DNA from: Reticulascus tulasneorum
Taxonomy: Eukaryota > Ascomycota > Sordariomycetes > Glomerellales > Reticulascaceae
DNA length: 64,000 nt
Assembly (NCBI GenBank): GCA_001557505.1
Contig: LSAX01000010.1
Coordinates: 2,108,001-2,172,000, forward strand
Direction: 5' to 3'
Made by a program: the position numbers and the translations under genes
Shown: piece after piece, positions 13,442 to 24,800 of the stretch
Position numbering within the stretch: the stretch's first letter is position 1
Layout: each line of letters begins with the position of its first letter
Notes under the pieces: model-generated
The model's database searches: none
Told to the model about the DNA's origin: nothing
Seen by the model: the letters and a program-made list of their open reading frames with translations, nothing else

Positions 13442-14574
13442 TTAGTCCTTCTTCTCCTTGTCTTCCTCGTCCTTCTTCTTCTTGTCGTCGTCGTCCTTCT
13501 TCTTCTTGTCGTCGTCGTCCTTCTTCTTCTTGTCGTCGTCCTTCTTCTTCTTGTCGTCATCCTTCTTCTTCTTGTCTTCGTCGTCCTTCTTCTTCTTTTC
13601 TTCTTCCGCACCGGGGGCGAACACCTCGAATCCGGCGATGTTAATAAACTGGGTGACGACGATTTGATTGAAAGATGCGAAGAGTCCGCTTGCCAGGTTG
13701 AGGAAGTTGTTAGCGTTGTCGGCGTAAAATCCACAGTCGGCCAAAAAGCCGTCGACACTCTCTACAAAGAGATTGTGCTGGCCCGGGAAGATGATTGAGG
13801 CAGGGTCGGCGAAGACCAAGTCTAGAGATGGTGCTAATGCACCGAATGGAAGAATGACGCTCTCGTTGAATAGTCCGAAGGGTGCAGCGGGATCGTAGGC
13901 CGCAAGGATTGGAGTAGCCGTCGAAGCAGCGGCGGCTGTTGCATCGGCACCAAACACGCCCACCAGCTCGGTGGGTGTGGCGCCAATGGTTATGGTTTCA
14001 ATGTCCGTGACTATCACGGGGACCTGTTTGTCCGGGAACCCATTGTCTGCGATGAGTTGGTTGATAAGATAGCGCTGGTTGATATTGGCTGCGTCTCGCT
14101 CATCCACAACGCAGCTGACAACGACGATGACAGTGTTCTAGCCATGGTGTTAGCAAAGGCATTTAGCACATCTCAGCTGTAAGGGAGACATACCACTGTG
14201 GAAAAACGAGACTTGAAGTGGTTGACACGGATGTTGTCCTTGATGGTTTGCAGTTGCGTGATGAGTGCCACCTGCGATTGAACCAAGGCAGCGAACTGCT
14301 GCTCAGCCAAAGCTGTGAGGTCATCGATGACATCCAAGTTGTTGTTTTGTACAATCGTGATGCTGGTCTCAACAATATTCTGAATAATGGTGAGAGGAGA
14401 TCGCTTCTGCGACTTCCACCTCAAGCCTTGTTCAAGAGGAGTAGCATCCCGAGCCGGCGCTATTACAGAGTCAGAAAAAGGCCATCCCATCATGGACCGC
14501 GAACGGAGAGACTCACCAGCCGCAGCGAGAGAGCTGACGCCAGCCAGGGCAGCAACGAGATATCTGCAATACAT
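13442..14574 (-). CDS. Predicted secreted protein with Lys/Asp polyampholyte tail
   Basis: Function unknown. Three exons, 14574-14517, 14459-14194 and 14137-13442, give 339 residues. Introns are 57 bp (GTGAGT...AATAG, a multiple of three with no stop, so it could be retained) and 56 bp (GTATGT, branch GCTAAC, GCTAG). Residues 1-19 (MYCRYLVAALAGVSSLAAA) form a signal peptide. Residues about 35-110 are helical, with many Gln, Ile and Val. Residues about 110-285 are hydrophobic and Ala/Phe-rich, with few charges and two Cys. The last 54 residues are blocks of four lysines alternating with three or four acidic residues: 27 Lys against 27 Asp/Glu. I know no enzyme motif in it. A wall-associated or surface protein is a guess. 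It is monocistronic with 1.7 kb of free DNA upstream. Confidence 0.8.
13445..13606 (-). repeat. Coding tandem repeat for KKKK/DDD(D) blocks
   Basis: On the coding (minus) strand, units of 21 or 24 nt encode four Lys plus three or four Asp/Glu. There are six KKKK blocks, then a degenerate end. Unit length varies by whole codons, as expected for replication slippage under selection for frame. The plus strand reads as TTC/GTC-rich sequence and opens spurious ORFs. Confidence 0.85.
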
Positions 14575-16249
14575 GATGATCTGAATAGTATGTTCAAGAA
14601 TCGGACTGAAAAGAACGAGCCAAGGCACAGCCAAGGAAAATGGAGATGAAGAGAAAAAAAGGACGAAAATACGACCGCTAGGGTGCAAGTGAAGAGAACG
14701 AAAAACCTGGACGGCTCGAAGAGAATGTAAAGAAAGGAAGGTCGAGACGGTCGGGTCAGATCATAAGCAGCACATCCTATGACTGTAGTCAACCATGATC
14801 TGCTGCGAGGGCAGTCCGCATCATATATACCTGGGCCATGATTCACGTCGATGAAGCTGACCTGCTGCCGGCTATTTCGTCTTCCGCTCTGTCGTTGATG
14901 CAAGCCCAAAGAGGCTCTTCTCCCAGTCAGCGAATGCCTGGTGGTGCATTCCAGCCATTCCTTTGCAAGCAAACCCTGTTCAGCGAAGGCTATACCTCCC
15001 GAGTTGGTGGGTATAAGACCGTTGGGTCTTTCGTCACAGACGCGCAGGGCTGGAGGTACCTGTTCTGCGTTGTTGCGATGGAAAGGATACTTTATCCCGC
15101 CCGAGCGCGACCTCGCTCGTCCCGCTGCCAAAAGCTTGACATGTCTTTTACAATCAGTCCATCTCATAAGCAGCGGCTCGTGTGCCACCTGACAGAAAGC
15201 CGTGCGCTACCTGCTTTTGCCATTTTGGGACGACATCAGCCAATGGGCGGCCGCGAATACCCCGGTCCAGGAGGCGTGCCATCCCTGGTCGATTTCGCGA
15301 CCCACGCGAAACGGTCTCCGTCTCCCATCAACCCCCCCCCGTCCAACCCCCCATCAGTTCGTGATATCATGCGATAAATGCGTTTTCCAGGGAAAGTCAT
15401 GATCCCCCGTTACCTCGCTGGAGTGTAACCTGTATGGCAGGCCGTTCCGATGGGATGCTGGCGGCAATCATCGCGAATCGCCTCGCTTGAGCAGATGAAG
15501 GAAATCACCAAGGAGATCAGGTTGGCCTTGCAACCAAGCCGTGGATCAGCGTATCAGTTTCAAAATTACACGTCGAGTTGGGAAGTTGGGAGTAATCTTC
15601 ACAATACGTAGCACTTTTTGACGTCTGCAAGTAGAACGGACGGCGCCTGGAACCCAGATCTCTGGACGGAGGCTGGCACCTTGGCGAGAGCATATCTGGC
15701 CTAGGCCCAAACCTTCATCTGTTGCCAAGTGCAAGTAAGCTCCTTTAGTTCCGATGACAGGCACCTGTCTCTCGAAGAGCATGTATGGCAGGCTCTTGGT
15801 TGTGTGACATTCAGGAGGGGCACGACCCTGCGAGTTCGGCATTTGGACTGCTAGGATGGACGGTCCGTGGGGAGAATCGAACAGTCCCATCTGTTCCAAA
15901 GTTTCAACGACAAGGGACGGACTCATGTTCTGCGTTTCGTTGTACCAAAGCTTCTGAGGCTGTGCAGATAGCTTCTCTGGCAAACCCTAGCTGCCATGGT
16001 TCATTGACAAATTCTCGAATCTCTGTGGCACCGTCTGGACAAGTTTGTGCCAGGCAGCCCAGCGTTATCAGCCAAATGTCGACATGGCTTCGATAACATC
16101 TGCGGGGCCGAGTGCAGGCCAAGTATATCATGAGACCTGCAGTATGAATGCTTCGATATTAGGTATCTATGAAGACGAAGTGCTCGTGCAAGCGCCAAAC
16201 TGCCCTCAAACAGCTTTGATCCAACTTGCAGAGAGCATGCAGTTCATGT
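14575..16249. other. 1.7-kb intergenic region
   Basis: Promoter side of the Lys/Asp-tail gene and 3' side of the acyltransferase gene. ORFs of 145 codons (15546-15983, minus) and 179 codons (14838-15377, plus) exist but have no domain, and the former has no supporting splice partner. C runs occur near 15335-15355. No gene is supported. Confidence 0.45.
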
Positions 16250-19009
16250 TCATGGATCATACAACATATTTCCTAACCACAAAAGTCCTAAACCCCCAAG
16301 GATCTTCGCTCTAGAATCTCGGAGTGACACGGGTGAGATGTCTCCTCTCTCCAGCTCGCTTACTTTCTCTACTTCTTCCTGAGCCAAGGGGCCAAGTCGC
16401 CATGAGCCGGACACGAGCTTCTCGTTCTCAGCGGAAATTCTGCGAACCAAAATAGCCTCATCTGCGACGTCCTTACTTTCAGTTCCCGTCAACCATTCCG
16501 TGACTTGCTGCGTCGCGTGTCGACTCTTCCAACTGGCCCAGCCGAAGATGATTGTCAAAACCACAGCCTCGGTTCGCCTCACAGCAGCGGCTACTATGCC
16601 TTCCTGGCTGCCCGCCAGGCCGATCCGCAGCAGCCCTGATGCATCACCAGCCAGCCAGATGTGGTACTGCAATACGGACGCCTCTAGCGAGATACGGCCC
16701 AGAGTACCCAGTAGCTCAAAGTGAGCTTGGCGCAAGGCATGGCTACAATTTCGGATCATGACAAGCGACATGACGACGAAAGGGCCGGTGTAAGGATGGA
16801 ATGAGTTATAGTACCCGTGGTCGCGGTAGGTTCCAGAAGTGAAGGCGAGAATTAGGAACATGCCTAAGCAGACGGTTGAGAGTGCCATGATCATGTCTTT
16901 CACTGGCGCTGCATCCTGCTTAGGGAACAGGGTTTCAAGTAAGGCGCGATCGAGAGTATTGTTGGCAGGCTCAAAGTGTGCTTCCGCATTGATTCCCTGC
17001 TGCCGTCTTCTGAGAATAGAGACTCTATGGACAACTGCTGCCGATATGATACCGAAGTAAGGGACAAACCGATCCAGAGCCAGGTGGAAGCGTAGCGACT
17101 CGACATCCCATGACACACGACATGTATATTCCAGCAACTGGATGACAGCCTCCAAGTAGCCAGGGGTTTGAACCAACAAGGTCGTGACCAAAGCGGCCAC
17201 GGCTATCTTGAAGAAGAATATGACTGGGTTGCTGTTGTGTTCCTTGAATAACACGAGGGTAACGTAGGTAATGCCAAACCAGAAAGTGACCAAGGGCGAG
17301 ACATAGTACGTAGTCCACGCGCCAGACATTGTGAACGCCAAAAGACAAGTCAATAGATTCAGCCGGCTGACTACGGAGGCAACGCGCCGGAACGAATAGT
17401 CCTCCGTCCGTAGGAAGTATAGCGTATGGCCATAGCAGGATAAGAAGATGTATGTTGCAACGAGTGACTGAACTAGTTTGTACAATACTGGCGACTCAGA
17501 GGCTCCATGGTAGTTATACAGCAGAATGAATGCTTGCATCCATCCCTTCCACTCATCGGATTGACTTCGGGATATGAACGACTTGACGTCGTGACCCTTT
17601 TGGAACGCATGATTCCCGTCAGTAGTTCGGAGTGTGGGTAGCGCTAGCATGGCCAATACGAGAACCGAGACAACGAAGCTTAGGGGGCTGAATTGTTTAT
17701 CAGCTTTGCTGAAGATGTGTGTTCGATCCGCATAATAGCAGTAAGCGGCGATGATAAGTAAAGTTGCCAAAGCTTCCTGAATGTCACCACTGAGAGCCTT
17801 TGATTCTCCTTGTCGCTTCTTTCGCTTCCAAAGTAGGGCCGGCACTGCCACCGTCCCTAGAAGAAGCAAGAAGCGCTGCACTCGGCCAGATGGAGGGTAT
17901 GAGACACAACATGTCGGCATATTGGCGTGCTTGTGTCGAGCTAAACCAGGGTTGCACCGGACGTTGAGAGCTAGGTCGAGCATCCTCGCAATGATTGCAT
18001 CCACGACATGTAATCCATCCTCGGCGAAGGCACTGTCACGGCCATCAGTCATCTTGTTGTAGCTCCAGAGGATATGTGATTTCTCAGATCCTGGCAAGCG
18101 TGCTAGATTCATGTTCATTGGGTCGAGCCTCATCGGTGTAATGGTCTGTTTCCGGCCATACGAGATATTGCCATATAGCGGTTTCGGGACAGGAACTAAT
18201 AGCACATGGTTGGCGAGATCGTGATGTTTGGCTTCCAATCTTCCATTCGCTAACATCATGATAGACTCGACGCTTTCCCGTATGTAGGGGCGGATAATGT
18301 CGATGCCATTCTTAAACAACTGCATGAACTCCGGTCCTCCATGTCGTGCAGCCCACAAGCCTGGGGTTCCCAGTAGGAAGAGGGCTGTAAAATCCTCTTT
18401 CCCCTCTTTAGCAACTTTGACATGTTCTCCCGTGGCTTGCTTTTCCCCATAATGAGCCAATTGGGCAAAAAGTCTCGTCGAGTTGAGCCAGGGGTCCCAC
18501 ACAAACTCCAACTTCACTCCGTCCAGCTCCATGGACAAATCGCGCTGCTTCTCTTCGGAGGCGGCGAAATCAAGAATGGCGACGTCGGCTTTTGAGGAAT
18601 CGAGGCGAGCTATGGCAGCCCAAAACATTTGGCGCATTGTGGAGTCGCCGACGAAGACCAGGCGCCGACCCGTCAAGCACTGCTGCATGTCCTCATGAGA
18701 GTACTCGTGCATTCTGCAGTCGCTTGGGACCCATTTGGCGAACTCGGCTCTTGGCGAAAGACCGGAACTCGGTTTAGACATCCATCTCCCGTGGGAAAAC
18801 AAGCTGTTGCACTTGTATGGATCATATTGACCTGTCGGCCTCAGTTAGCGCTGTCACCGTCCGCTGCTGTTTGAGCGAGGGGCCACACCGAAAAGAAGAT
18901 ACTGGTAAGCGATGGAGACGACAAGAAAGCAGAGCGACATTCGGGTAACATAGCGAAGTAATCTTGGCGGGAGAGCAACTGGTGTTGCCCAACCGTGGAA
19001 GTAAGGCAT
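16250..19009 (-). CDS. Cas1p-type polysaccharide O-acetyltransferase, PC-esterase plus 10-TM acyltransferase
   Basis: Likely transfers acetyl groups to glycans in the Golgi; the Cryptococcus homologue Cas1 acetylates capsule glucuronoxylomannan. Two exons, 19009-18889 and 18831-16250, with a 57-bp intron, give 900 residues. The junction restores GQYDPYKCNSLFSHGRW, a typical entry into the PC-esterase domain. Residues about 24-41 form a signal-anchor helix. The luminal SGNH/GDSL-like domain has Ser104 in VFVGDST and a DGLH motif near residue 315, matching the Ser and the Asp-x-x-His pair. The C-terminal half is a long series of hydrophobic helices (10-TM Cas1 acyltransferase). The donor is GTGTGG, a weak site, so the exact first splice is less certain. 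In-frame stops upstream limit the start to Met1 or Met24. The glycan target in a filamentous fungus is unknown. Confidence 0.88.
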
Positions 19010-20397
19010 AGCGGAGGGGAACTCTCAAGCCGCAAGGAGATGCTTTAAAGTATGGATTCGAGACAGCATGGTACGCTTCTCCTGTGATGCGGAGAAGGGG
19101 GAGAGAACGAGAGGAGTAGAAACTAAAGTGCAGAAGAAAGACAAAATACGTTAAATGCATTTTCAATATTGAGGTTGGAAAGGGGGAGCAAAGAACCAGC
19201 TACTTGTCAGGCCGTTGTCACTGCATCTTTACTTCCTTTTACTGGTACTTATCTACCTCAGATACATTCATTATGAGCTGGACGGCCTTACCTTAAGGTA
19301 GGTAGGTAGTAGACTTATTGCCTCATGTACGTACCTTACCTAGGTCGACAGACAGTAGACTTCAAGTCCAAAACAAAGAAACTGAGAGTGCAAGTGTGCC
19401 TTTGAGACTGAAGTTCACACGCAGCCTGCTTGACTTTTTGTTAACCATATTGGCTGGCATATTGGCATGTTATAGGATACTCGTCTCGTTTTCAGATTCA
19501 CTGCCAAGCAACCAGACGACTGCCACAACTTTTCTCTTCGTCCTGCTTTCTTCCTTCTATCTTTATTCTCCATCTCTCCTAAACAGCATGCAGCAAGGGA
19601 AAGCTTCGGAGGATTAGGTGGGAAATGTGAAGATTGCACAGTCTTTTAGTGTTTTGCACACAGTGACATGTTATTCTTTTTCCTGCAAAATCCAACAGTG
19701 CGTCTGAATTTCTTCGTACTCCTGGCCACAACATCAAGCAAAAATGCCCCACCCGAAAGTCTGGCCTGATGAGTAGTTTTTTCTCTTCACCATTACCTTG
19801 CTTCATCACAACCTCACCAATCGCTCTGGACTGCATCATACAGTACCCAAGATGGTCCCGCCTCCTGCGTCGATCGCTCTCCAAGTTACAATCTGATGCA
19901 GTGTTTTGAGGCCTCTACCTGGTGTCTTGACTTTGCGTGATCCAACCTCTCTGCTTCTCCTGGAGGTTCAACAGCCACATCAAATATGACGTCCGGCATC
20001 TAGTGGAGCAAGGGACAGTCCAGTGGCTCAGATCATAGTTACTTGCTACTGTTCTCTCGTGGTAGGCGCGCTCTGAAATTCCTCGTGACACAAAACCGTC
20101 TTTTGCCATTGCTCGGTCAGTTTAGCCTTTCGACTGCTGATCTTGAGCCGGATACCCATACCATTCGGTATTGCGTGTATAAGACTAGAAGAATTCTGGC
20201 AACGTTCTTTGAGTACGGAACCTTTATCATCTTACATGGAGGCTTTCGTAATTTAACAGTTGTCACATCACAAGGTGGAGGATGGATGGTCATATGCTTG
20301 CTTGTCTCCCATCCTCATCGCTGCATTGCTTCCAAGGCATCAATCGGTTGAGCTCGTCGTGTGCTGATCATTTCCCATGCCATTACATTGGTAGATC
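19010..20397. other. 1.4-kb intergenic region
   Basis: Upstream of the acyltransferase gene and beyond the 3' end of the F-box-like gene (including its possible alternative tail). Contains a cluster of AAGGTAGGTAGGTAG and TACCTTACCTAGG near 19290-19345. Small ORFs only. Confidence 0.45.
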
Positions 20398-20638
20398 TCA
20401 ATATCTGCCCGAGCAAAACCACGTCTTAAGGACCTCGGGTAGAGGTACCCAAATGTCGCGGACTCTTTCCCGTAGCAAATCACCCAACCTCTTCGGCTCG
20501 TATTTCCTGAGACCCAATCTAGACCTATTGGGGTGGAAGAGTTTGGGAAGCTTATGGAAGCAAAGTGAACTTCCAGGTTCCCTCCAAAAGCCTCCCATAG
20601 CCCGGTCTCCATATGGAGTCCATAAAGTATCAATCAAC

Positions 20639-21808
20639 TCATTTCTCCTCCTCCTCCTCCTCGCTCTCCTGGTCTTGATGTCAGTGATATCATAAGTAAG
20701 GGGAGCACAATTGGATAGCTTACGCCCTTGGGACGTTTCAAGAAGGAGTCAAGCAGATCTCTCAAGTGGGATACGTCGAAGTCTGTGAGGTTGAGTCTTT
20801 GACCTAAGCCTGCGTGCTCGACGGTCACGTCATGCAAACCACGAATCTTCAGGAGCTCGTCGAGACCCAGACTATCTGTGAGTCTGGTTGACTTATGGGC
20901 CAGGGGGAAAAACTTTTTCATGGTATGCTCTCGCTTGCTCAAGTTGGTGAGAGTGGCCTTTGATATGACCACCGTAAGCGACTCGAGATTTGGACACTGG
21001 GCCAGCTTCAGAAACCCCTTATCAGCCGCAGCGCCAGACCAGTCAACCTTCACTTTTCGGACATGCTCAAAGAGCTGCTTGTTGGCATCGAGCTGGGAAA
21101 ACAAGTCACAGGCACACGTGAAATGAAACATCTTGTGTCGATAGAATGGCACAAAGAATTCATCCTTCATCGCACGCCCCAGTGTCGAAGGGAGCATTTT
21201 CATCATGTTTGTCTGGTGACTGAAGAGTCGGGTCATGGGAAAGCAGTTGCAAGAGCTCTTTTTCTTGGCGGGAAGAATCGACTTGGAGCAGAAGACGTGA
21301 TTGATCATCAGTAGTATGACTCGATCTCGAATCTCTCGAGGCAGTTTCATGAACGGAAACCCTTGAATCGTCGGTGGGCTATCTGCAGAGAGAGATGATG
21401 TTAGCAGCTGGGCCGCGATAGATTGCGCATGATACGCAACGCGGCATTGCACCCAAGGCCCATGTTTCTCGTTCAGTGCCATGGAGCAGCCCACCAGAGG
21501 AACCAAATCGCGAAACAAAGGGACTTACCAGCAATGTCGAGTATCTCGGTGCACATCTCAATCAGTTGAATGCAGGTCTTCAGTTCCTCTGGTGTCTTCA
21601 CCATGATCGTTGCACACCTTCTAATGGTGGTTGAGAGGGCCTTGCGCAAATGTGGGCTCATTCGCATCTTGCGTCCAAGCTCACCAGGCTCAAGGGAGCC
21701 CATGTGGTGGTCATCCAGTAATTCCAGAGCGGTTTGTGCGTTCCTGGTGAGGCCATATCGGCTTGGGATGCTCAGAAGCTGCATCGCATACCAGGATTTA
21801 GTCGACAT
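20639..21808 (-). CDS. F-box-like fungal protein of unknown function
   Basis: Preferred model has three exons, 21808-21529, 21382-20724 and 20668-20639, giving 322 residues. Intron 1 has GTAAGT...CTGCAG ends. The segment FPFMKLPREIRDRVILLMI (about residues 100-120) is the Leu-Pro-x-Glu-Ile helix seen in the large F-box/2EXR-like families of sordariomycetes; the following part, with residues such as CPNLESLTVVI, looks like a repeat-poor substrate domain. If F-box-like, it would recruit targets to an SCF ubiquitin ligase, but this is inference. The 3' end is ambiguous. A GTAAGC donor can use a CAG acceptor (ending in ESEEEEEEK), an AAG acceptor 5 nt earlier (adding about 91 residues and ending at 20398), or not be spliced (ending at 20634). 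Confidence 0.7.
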
Positions 21809-23560
21809 CTTGGCGTTCTAGAACCTGCGCTGAGGGTCTAGAGGAACGGTCAGAGCTCTGAAATGGAAGTTCATCGGCGATCGTTGTTGGGCTGGTGGTA
21901 GGCGGCGAGAGGGGACAATCCGAAAGTGAACAGGTGATGGGGCGCGGGTGATTAAAAGTGTCGCCTGCACAATCAGACAGTATGGGTACAGGCTGGCTCG
22001 TAGCTTCGGAGGAAGAAAGCTCTCTGCGATGGGAAGCTCTCGCGAAAGATGTAGGCCTCGAGGAAGGAGCATGTAAGCTCGTTCATAAATAGAGGGTAGT
22101 TGGGTTGCTACAGGAGAGTTGAGGTGAGAAAACAACAGAGAGGATATGAAGAAGAAGAAGAAGTAGAGGAGGAGGAGAACCATCAACGCGAAAAATAAAA
22201 CCAAGGCAAAGAACACCAGATGTGAAAAGTGAATACGCGATGACTTGCGCATGGGTCCAAGTTAAGGTAGGTAGACTCCTACCTGCTGTATCTTTCTATG
22301 AGGCAGTTGCAGATGTGTTTGGTCGTTAGGAAAGAACGACTTTAGAGGTCGGTGAGCCGGGGGGGATCAGGTAGTTCTTCCCTACCTCAGCGCTACCTTA
22401 TGACTTCATAAGTAGGTAATATTGGGTAAAGTATCATTGTTAAGCTGTCCCTAGCAGCCCATAGGCACCTCATGAGAAAGATGGACAAGAAGAGGCCCAT
22501 TCTCTCGCGTTGTTTGCGGAGCCGCCTTCTCACAGCTTGACGCAATGCATGTGGGTATGGACAGTGATGCTCAAAGGCCCCATGCATGTAGCCAAACACC
22601 CTGTCTGGTATACACGGGAGGTCAGATCCCATAGTTATACCCATCTTTGACGAATGCACGCATCGGACCCAGAGAACCGGATTGCAAGGCCGTTGCCGAC
22701 GTTGTGATAAATGAGCACGTCCCCCGCTAGTTAGGCCCCTGGGCTGAGCAGCATAGAAGCTGCGTTGTTTGCTGAGCACAAGTTTGGGAAAGGGATAATA
22801 TGTAAACTTCCCAACAAAGCCAGGAGTTCTAGAAGACAACCAAAGAACTGATGGTTTGAGTTTCCGCCTAGGAGCAGATACTTATATATCATTGCCAGAA
22901 AGTATGTAGCTGTAGGAAGTCTTACCTCCGTCATTTCCGACCAAACTCCACCTGCGTACCCTCCTTTAACTGAACTCGAGTCGTCTTGCAAGTTACATAA
23001 CCTCTCTGAGTCGTCGGCATTGCTTGCTATAGGTCCACCATGAGTCTGGCGACAAGACTCACTGTGGATGGATTCTGGAGACAAGTCGGTGCTTTGATCA
23101 AAGGCAGTAACATGAGTAGTTCTGGAAGGCCAAGGCCGTCAGTATGCAGAATGCCACAACGTCATGAGTCGGTAGGCACGAATTGGGAAACCATCTTCAG
23201 TCTAACTGATGAATCGCTGTCGCACTAACTGTACATATATCCCTCGATGTCGCCATGCGAGTGAACCTCCAAGCGCGAAAACGACCAATATTCCCAGCTC
23301 CTTGCTTGGAGTGTGCATCTCACACATTAAGGTAGAGCTCCTCTTTATGAGATCTAATGCGCATGTGACCTTGACACATCCAATGTCTTCTTCCCAAGCC
23401 GATATGAATCCAAAACTCCATGCCCAAAAATGAACCCAAACACTCGCGACCAGTTGCAGCTATCGTTGGGCGACAGACCAAGTGGCTCAGGTGTTTGGTA
23501 TGGTGTCTAGCCCGTGACATCGGGCCAATTTTTGTACGCCGTCTTCGACAATCAGTTCAA
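21809..23560. other. 1.75-kb intergenic region
   Basis: Upstream of the F-box-like gene. A GAAGAAGAAG/GGAGGAGG purine tract lies near 22146-22176, and AAGGTAGGTAGACTCCTACC at about 22264-22284. ORFs of 148 (22393-22839) and 117 codons (22731-23084) on the minus strand begin without ATG or lack domains, and are not called. Confidence 0.45.
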
Positions 23561-23986
23561 TTACCGCCGGCCATCCTCCTGGACGGTCTCTATCTTCGTC
23601 ATGTCTGGGGCAATAGAGCTGACCCTCCTGTACCCATCTGGGCCTGTTGCAGCACCACCGTCGAGACTTCCTTGTCTTGAGGCCCCAGGACTGACCCCGC
23701 CATAGCTTGGCCGGCCGGACAGGCTCCCTTTTCGAGCCCCAAAGGTCATTGTGAAGGTGCTCAGCAGCTCTTGATGCTTCAGATTCGTTTCGGTAAATGG
23801 CTTCTCCCTAGGGTCTGGCTTGTTCTTTTTCTTCTCTTCTTTGCTCGAGCGCCATGTCATTGACTTCGCCAGACGCAACGGGGATTTGGTAGATTCTGTT
23901 GAGGAGTCGCTGTTTTGGTCCGCTTGTGACGTAGATATGGAGGATACAGACTTGCGGATACGACGAAACTTGTCTCTGATGGCCAT
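23561..23986 (-). CDS. Small basic Ser-rich protein, unknown function
   Basis: A single-exon ORF of 141 residues with an ATG start. It opens with MAIRDKFRRIRKSVSS, a basic amphipathic segment that could touch membrane or be a kinase substrate region. Ser/Thr-rich stretches follow (SADQNSDSSTEST-like), then a central KHQELLSTFTMTFGARKGS segment that looks like a conserved core, and a Gly/Ser-rich end with RRVSS, a consensus for basophilic kinases. Composition and codon use look coding, in contrast to the surrounding free DNA. No enzyme domain or membrane helix is seen. I infer a disordered, phosphorylated regulatory protein, with no firm family. Confidence 0.62.
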   Translation of the reverse strand: MAIRDKFRRIRKSVSSISTSQADQNSDSSTESTKSPLRLAKSMTWRSSKEEKKKNKPDPREKPFTETNLKHQELLSTFTMTFGARKGSLSGRPSYGGVSPGASRQGSLDGGAATGPDGYRRVSSIAPDMTKIETVQEDGRR

Positions 23987-24800
23987 TTTGGGAAGGTGTT
24001 GGTGGTCAAGGTCCGCGTCCTACTATTATTGCCTTGGAGCAATTTATTTGGCAGAAGAATACTGGAATGATTGATATCGTAGCAATCAAAATATCGCAAT
24101 TGGTAGAGAAGAGGGTTGGACCAAAAACTGGCGTGGCCGTCTTGATGTTCGTCTGTCCCACTTACATACAGCTAGTTCCACCTCGTTCATCACATCATAG
24201 TGGGTTGCTCCAGGGGGGGACCCTTCTCCAACATTTATCCAGCTTTGCGGGGAATCTTACGGGTACGCACGGGTTTCACTCCGCTGCGCTACGTCATTGG
24301 TCGATCGAATGTGTCTCTCGAATGTGTCTCTCGAAATTGCCTCTAAGAGGCAGCTACTTATTGGGATGGGTGCAAGCTCTAGGGCTATTCGAGGCGAGCC
24401 CGGTCTAGAAGTTGGTGGAGACGGCAGGTTCTGCTTAGCTTCCTCAACAGCACCGGCGACCCCGGAGACGTTGCGGTCGGGTCTGGAACCATCTCGGAAT
24501 GTCACGCAAAAGGCCCGACTGGCGGATTCTAAGAGCGAGCAAAGTACCGTGCTATGGTGGGATTCGACCGATTGGACCCTTATCAGAGCCATTCATCTTT
24601 AGGTCCCTGTCCCAAAGTCCCTCATCCTCCCGCCTCCCGGAACGCCCCAGCTACCCGAAAAAAGCAAAGTCGTAGCAATCGTGTACATACACATGTTTTC
24701 AGCAGCAACCACTGCTGCTATAGTTATTTGAATGCAGCTGGTAACAGGATTGCCACTAGTTAATTCGCCACAAGCCACCGAGAAGTTTTGCCCAGTAGGT
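23987..24800. other. Intergenic, about 0.8 kb
   Basis: Lies upstream of the small basic protein and downstream of the membrane-protein stop. Holds a short tandem duplication (TCGAATGTGTCTC twice, about 24303-24330). No gene seen. Confidence 0.45.

Noticed and set aside
13430..13798. Plus-strand ORFs rich in Leu/Val or Ser/Phe
   Set aside because: They are frames of the Lys/Asp repeat read on the wrong strand.
15546..15983. 145-codon minus-strand ORF
   Set aside because: No domain, no splice partner, and composition like the surrounding intergenic DNA.
22393..23084. Overlapping minus-strand ORFs of 148 and 117 codons
   Set aside because: The longer begins at TTG rather than ATG and neither has recognisable features.
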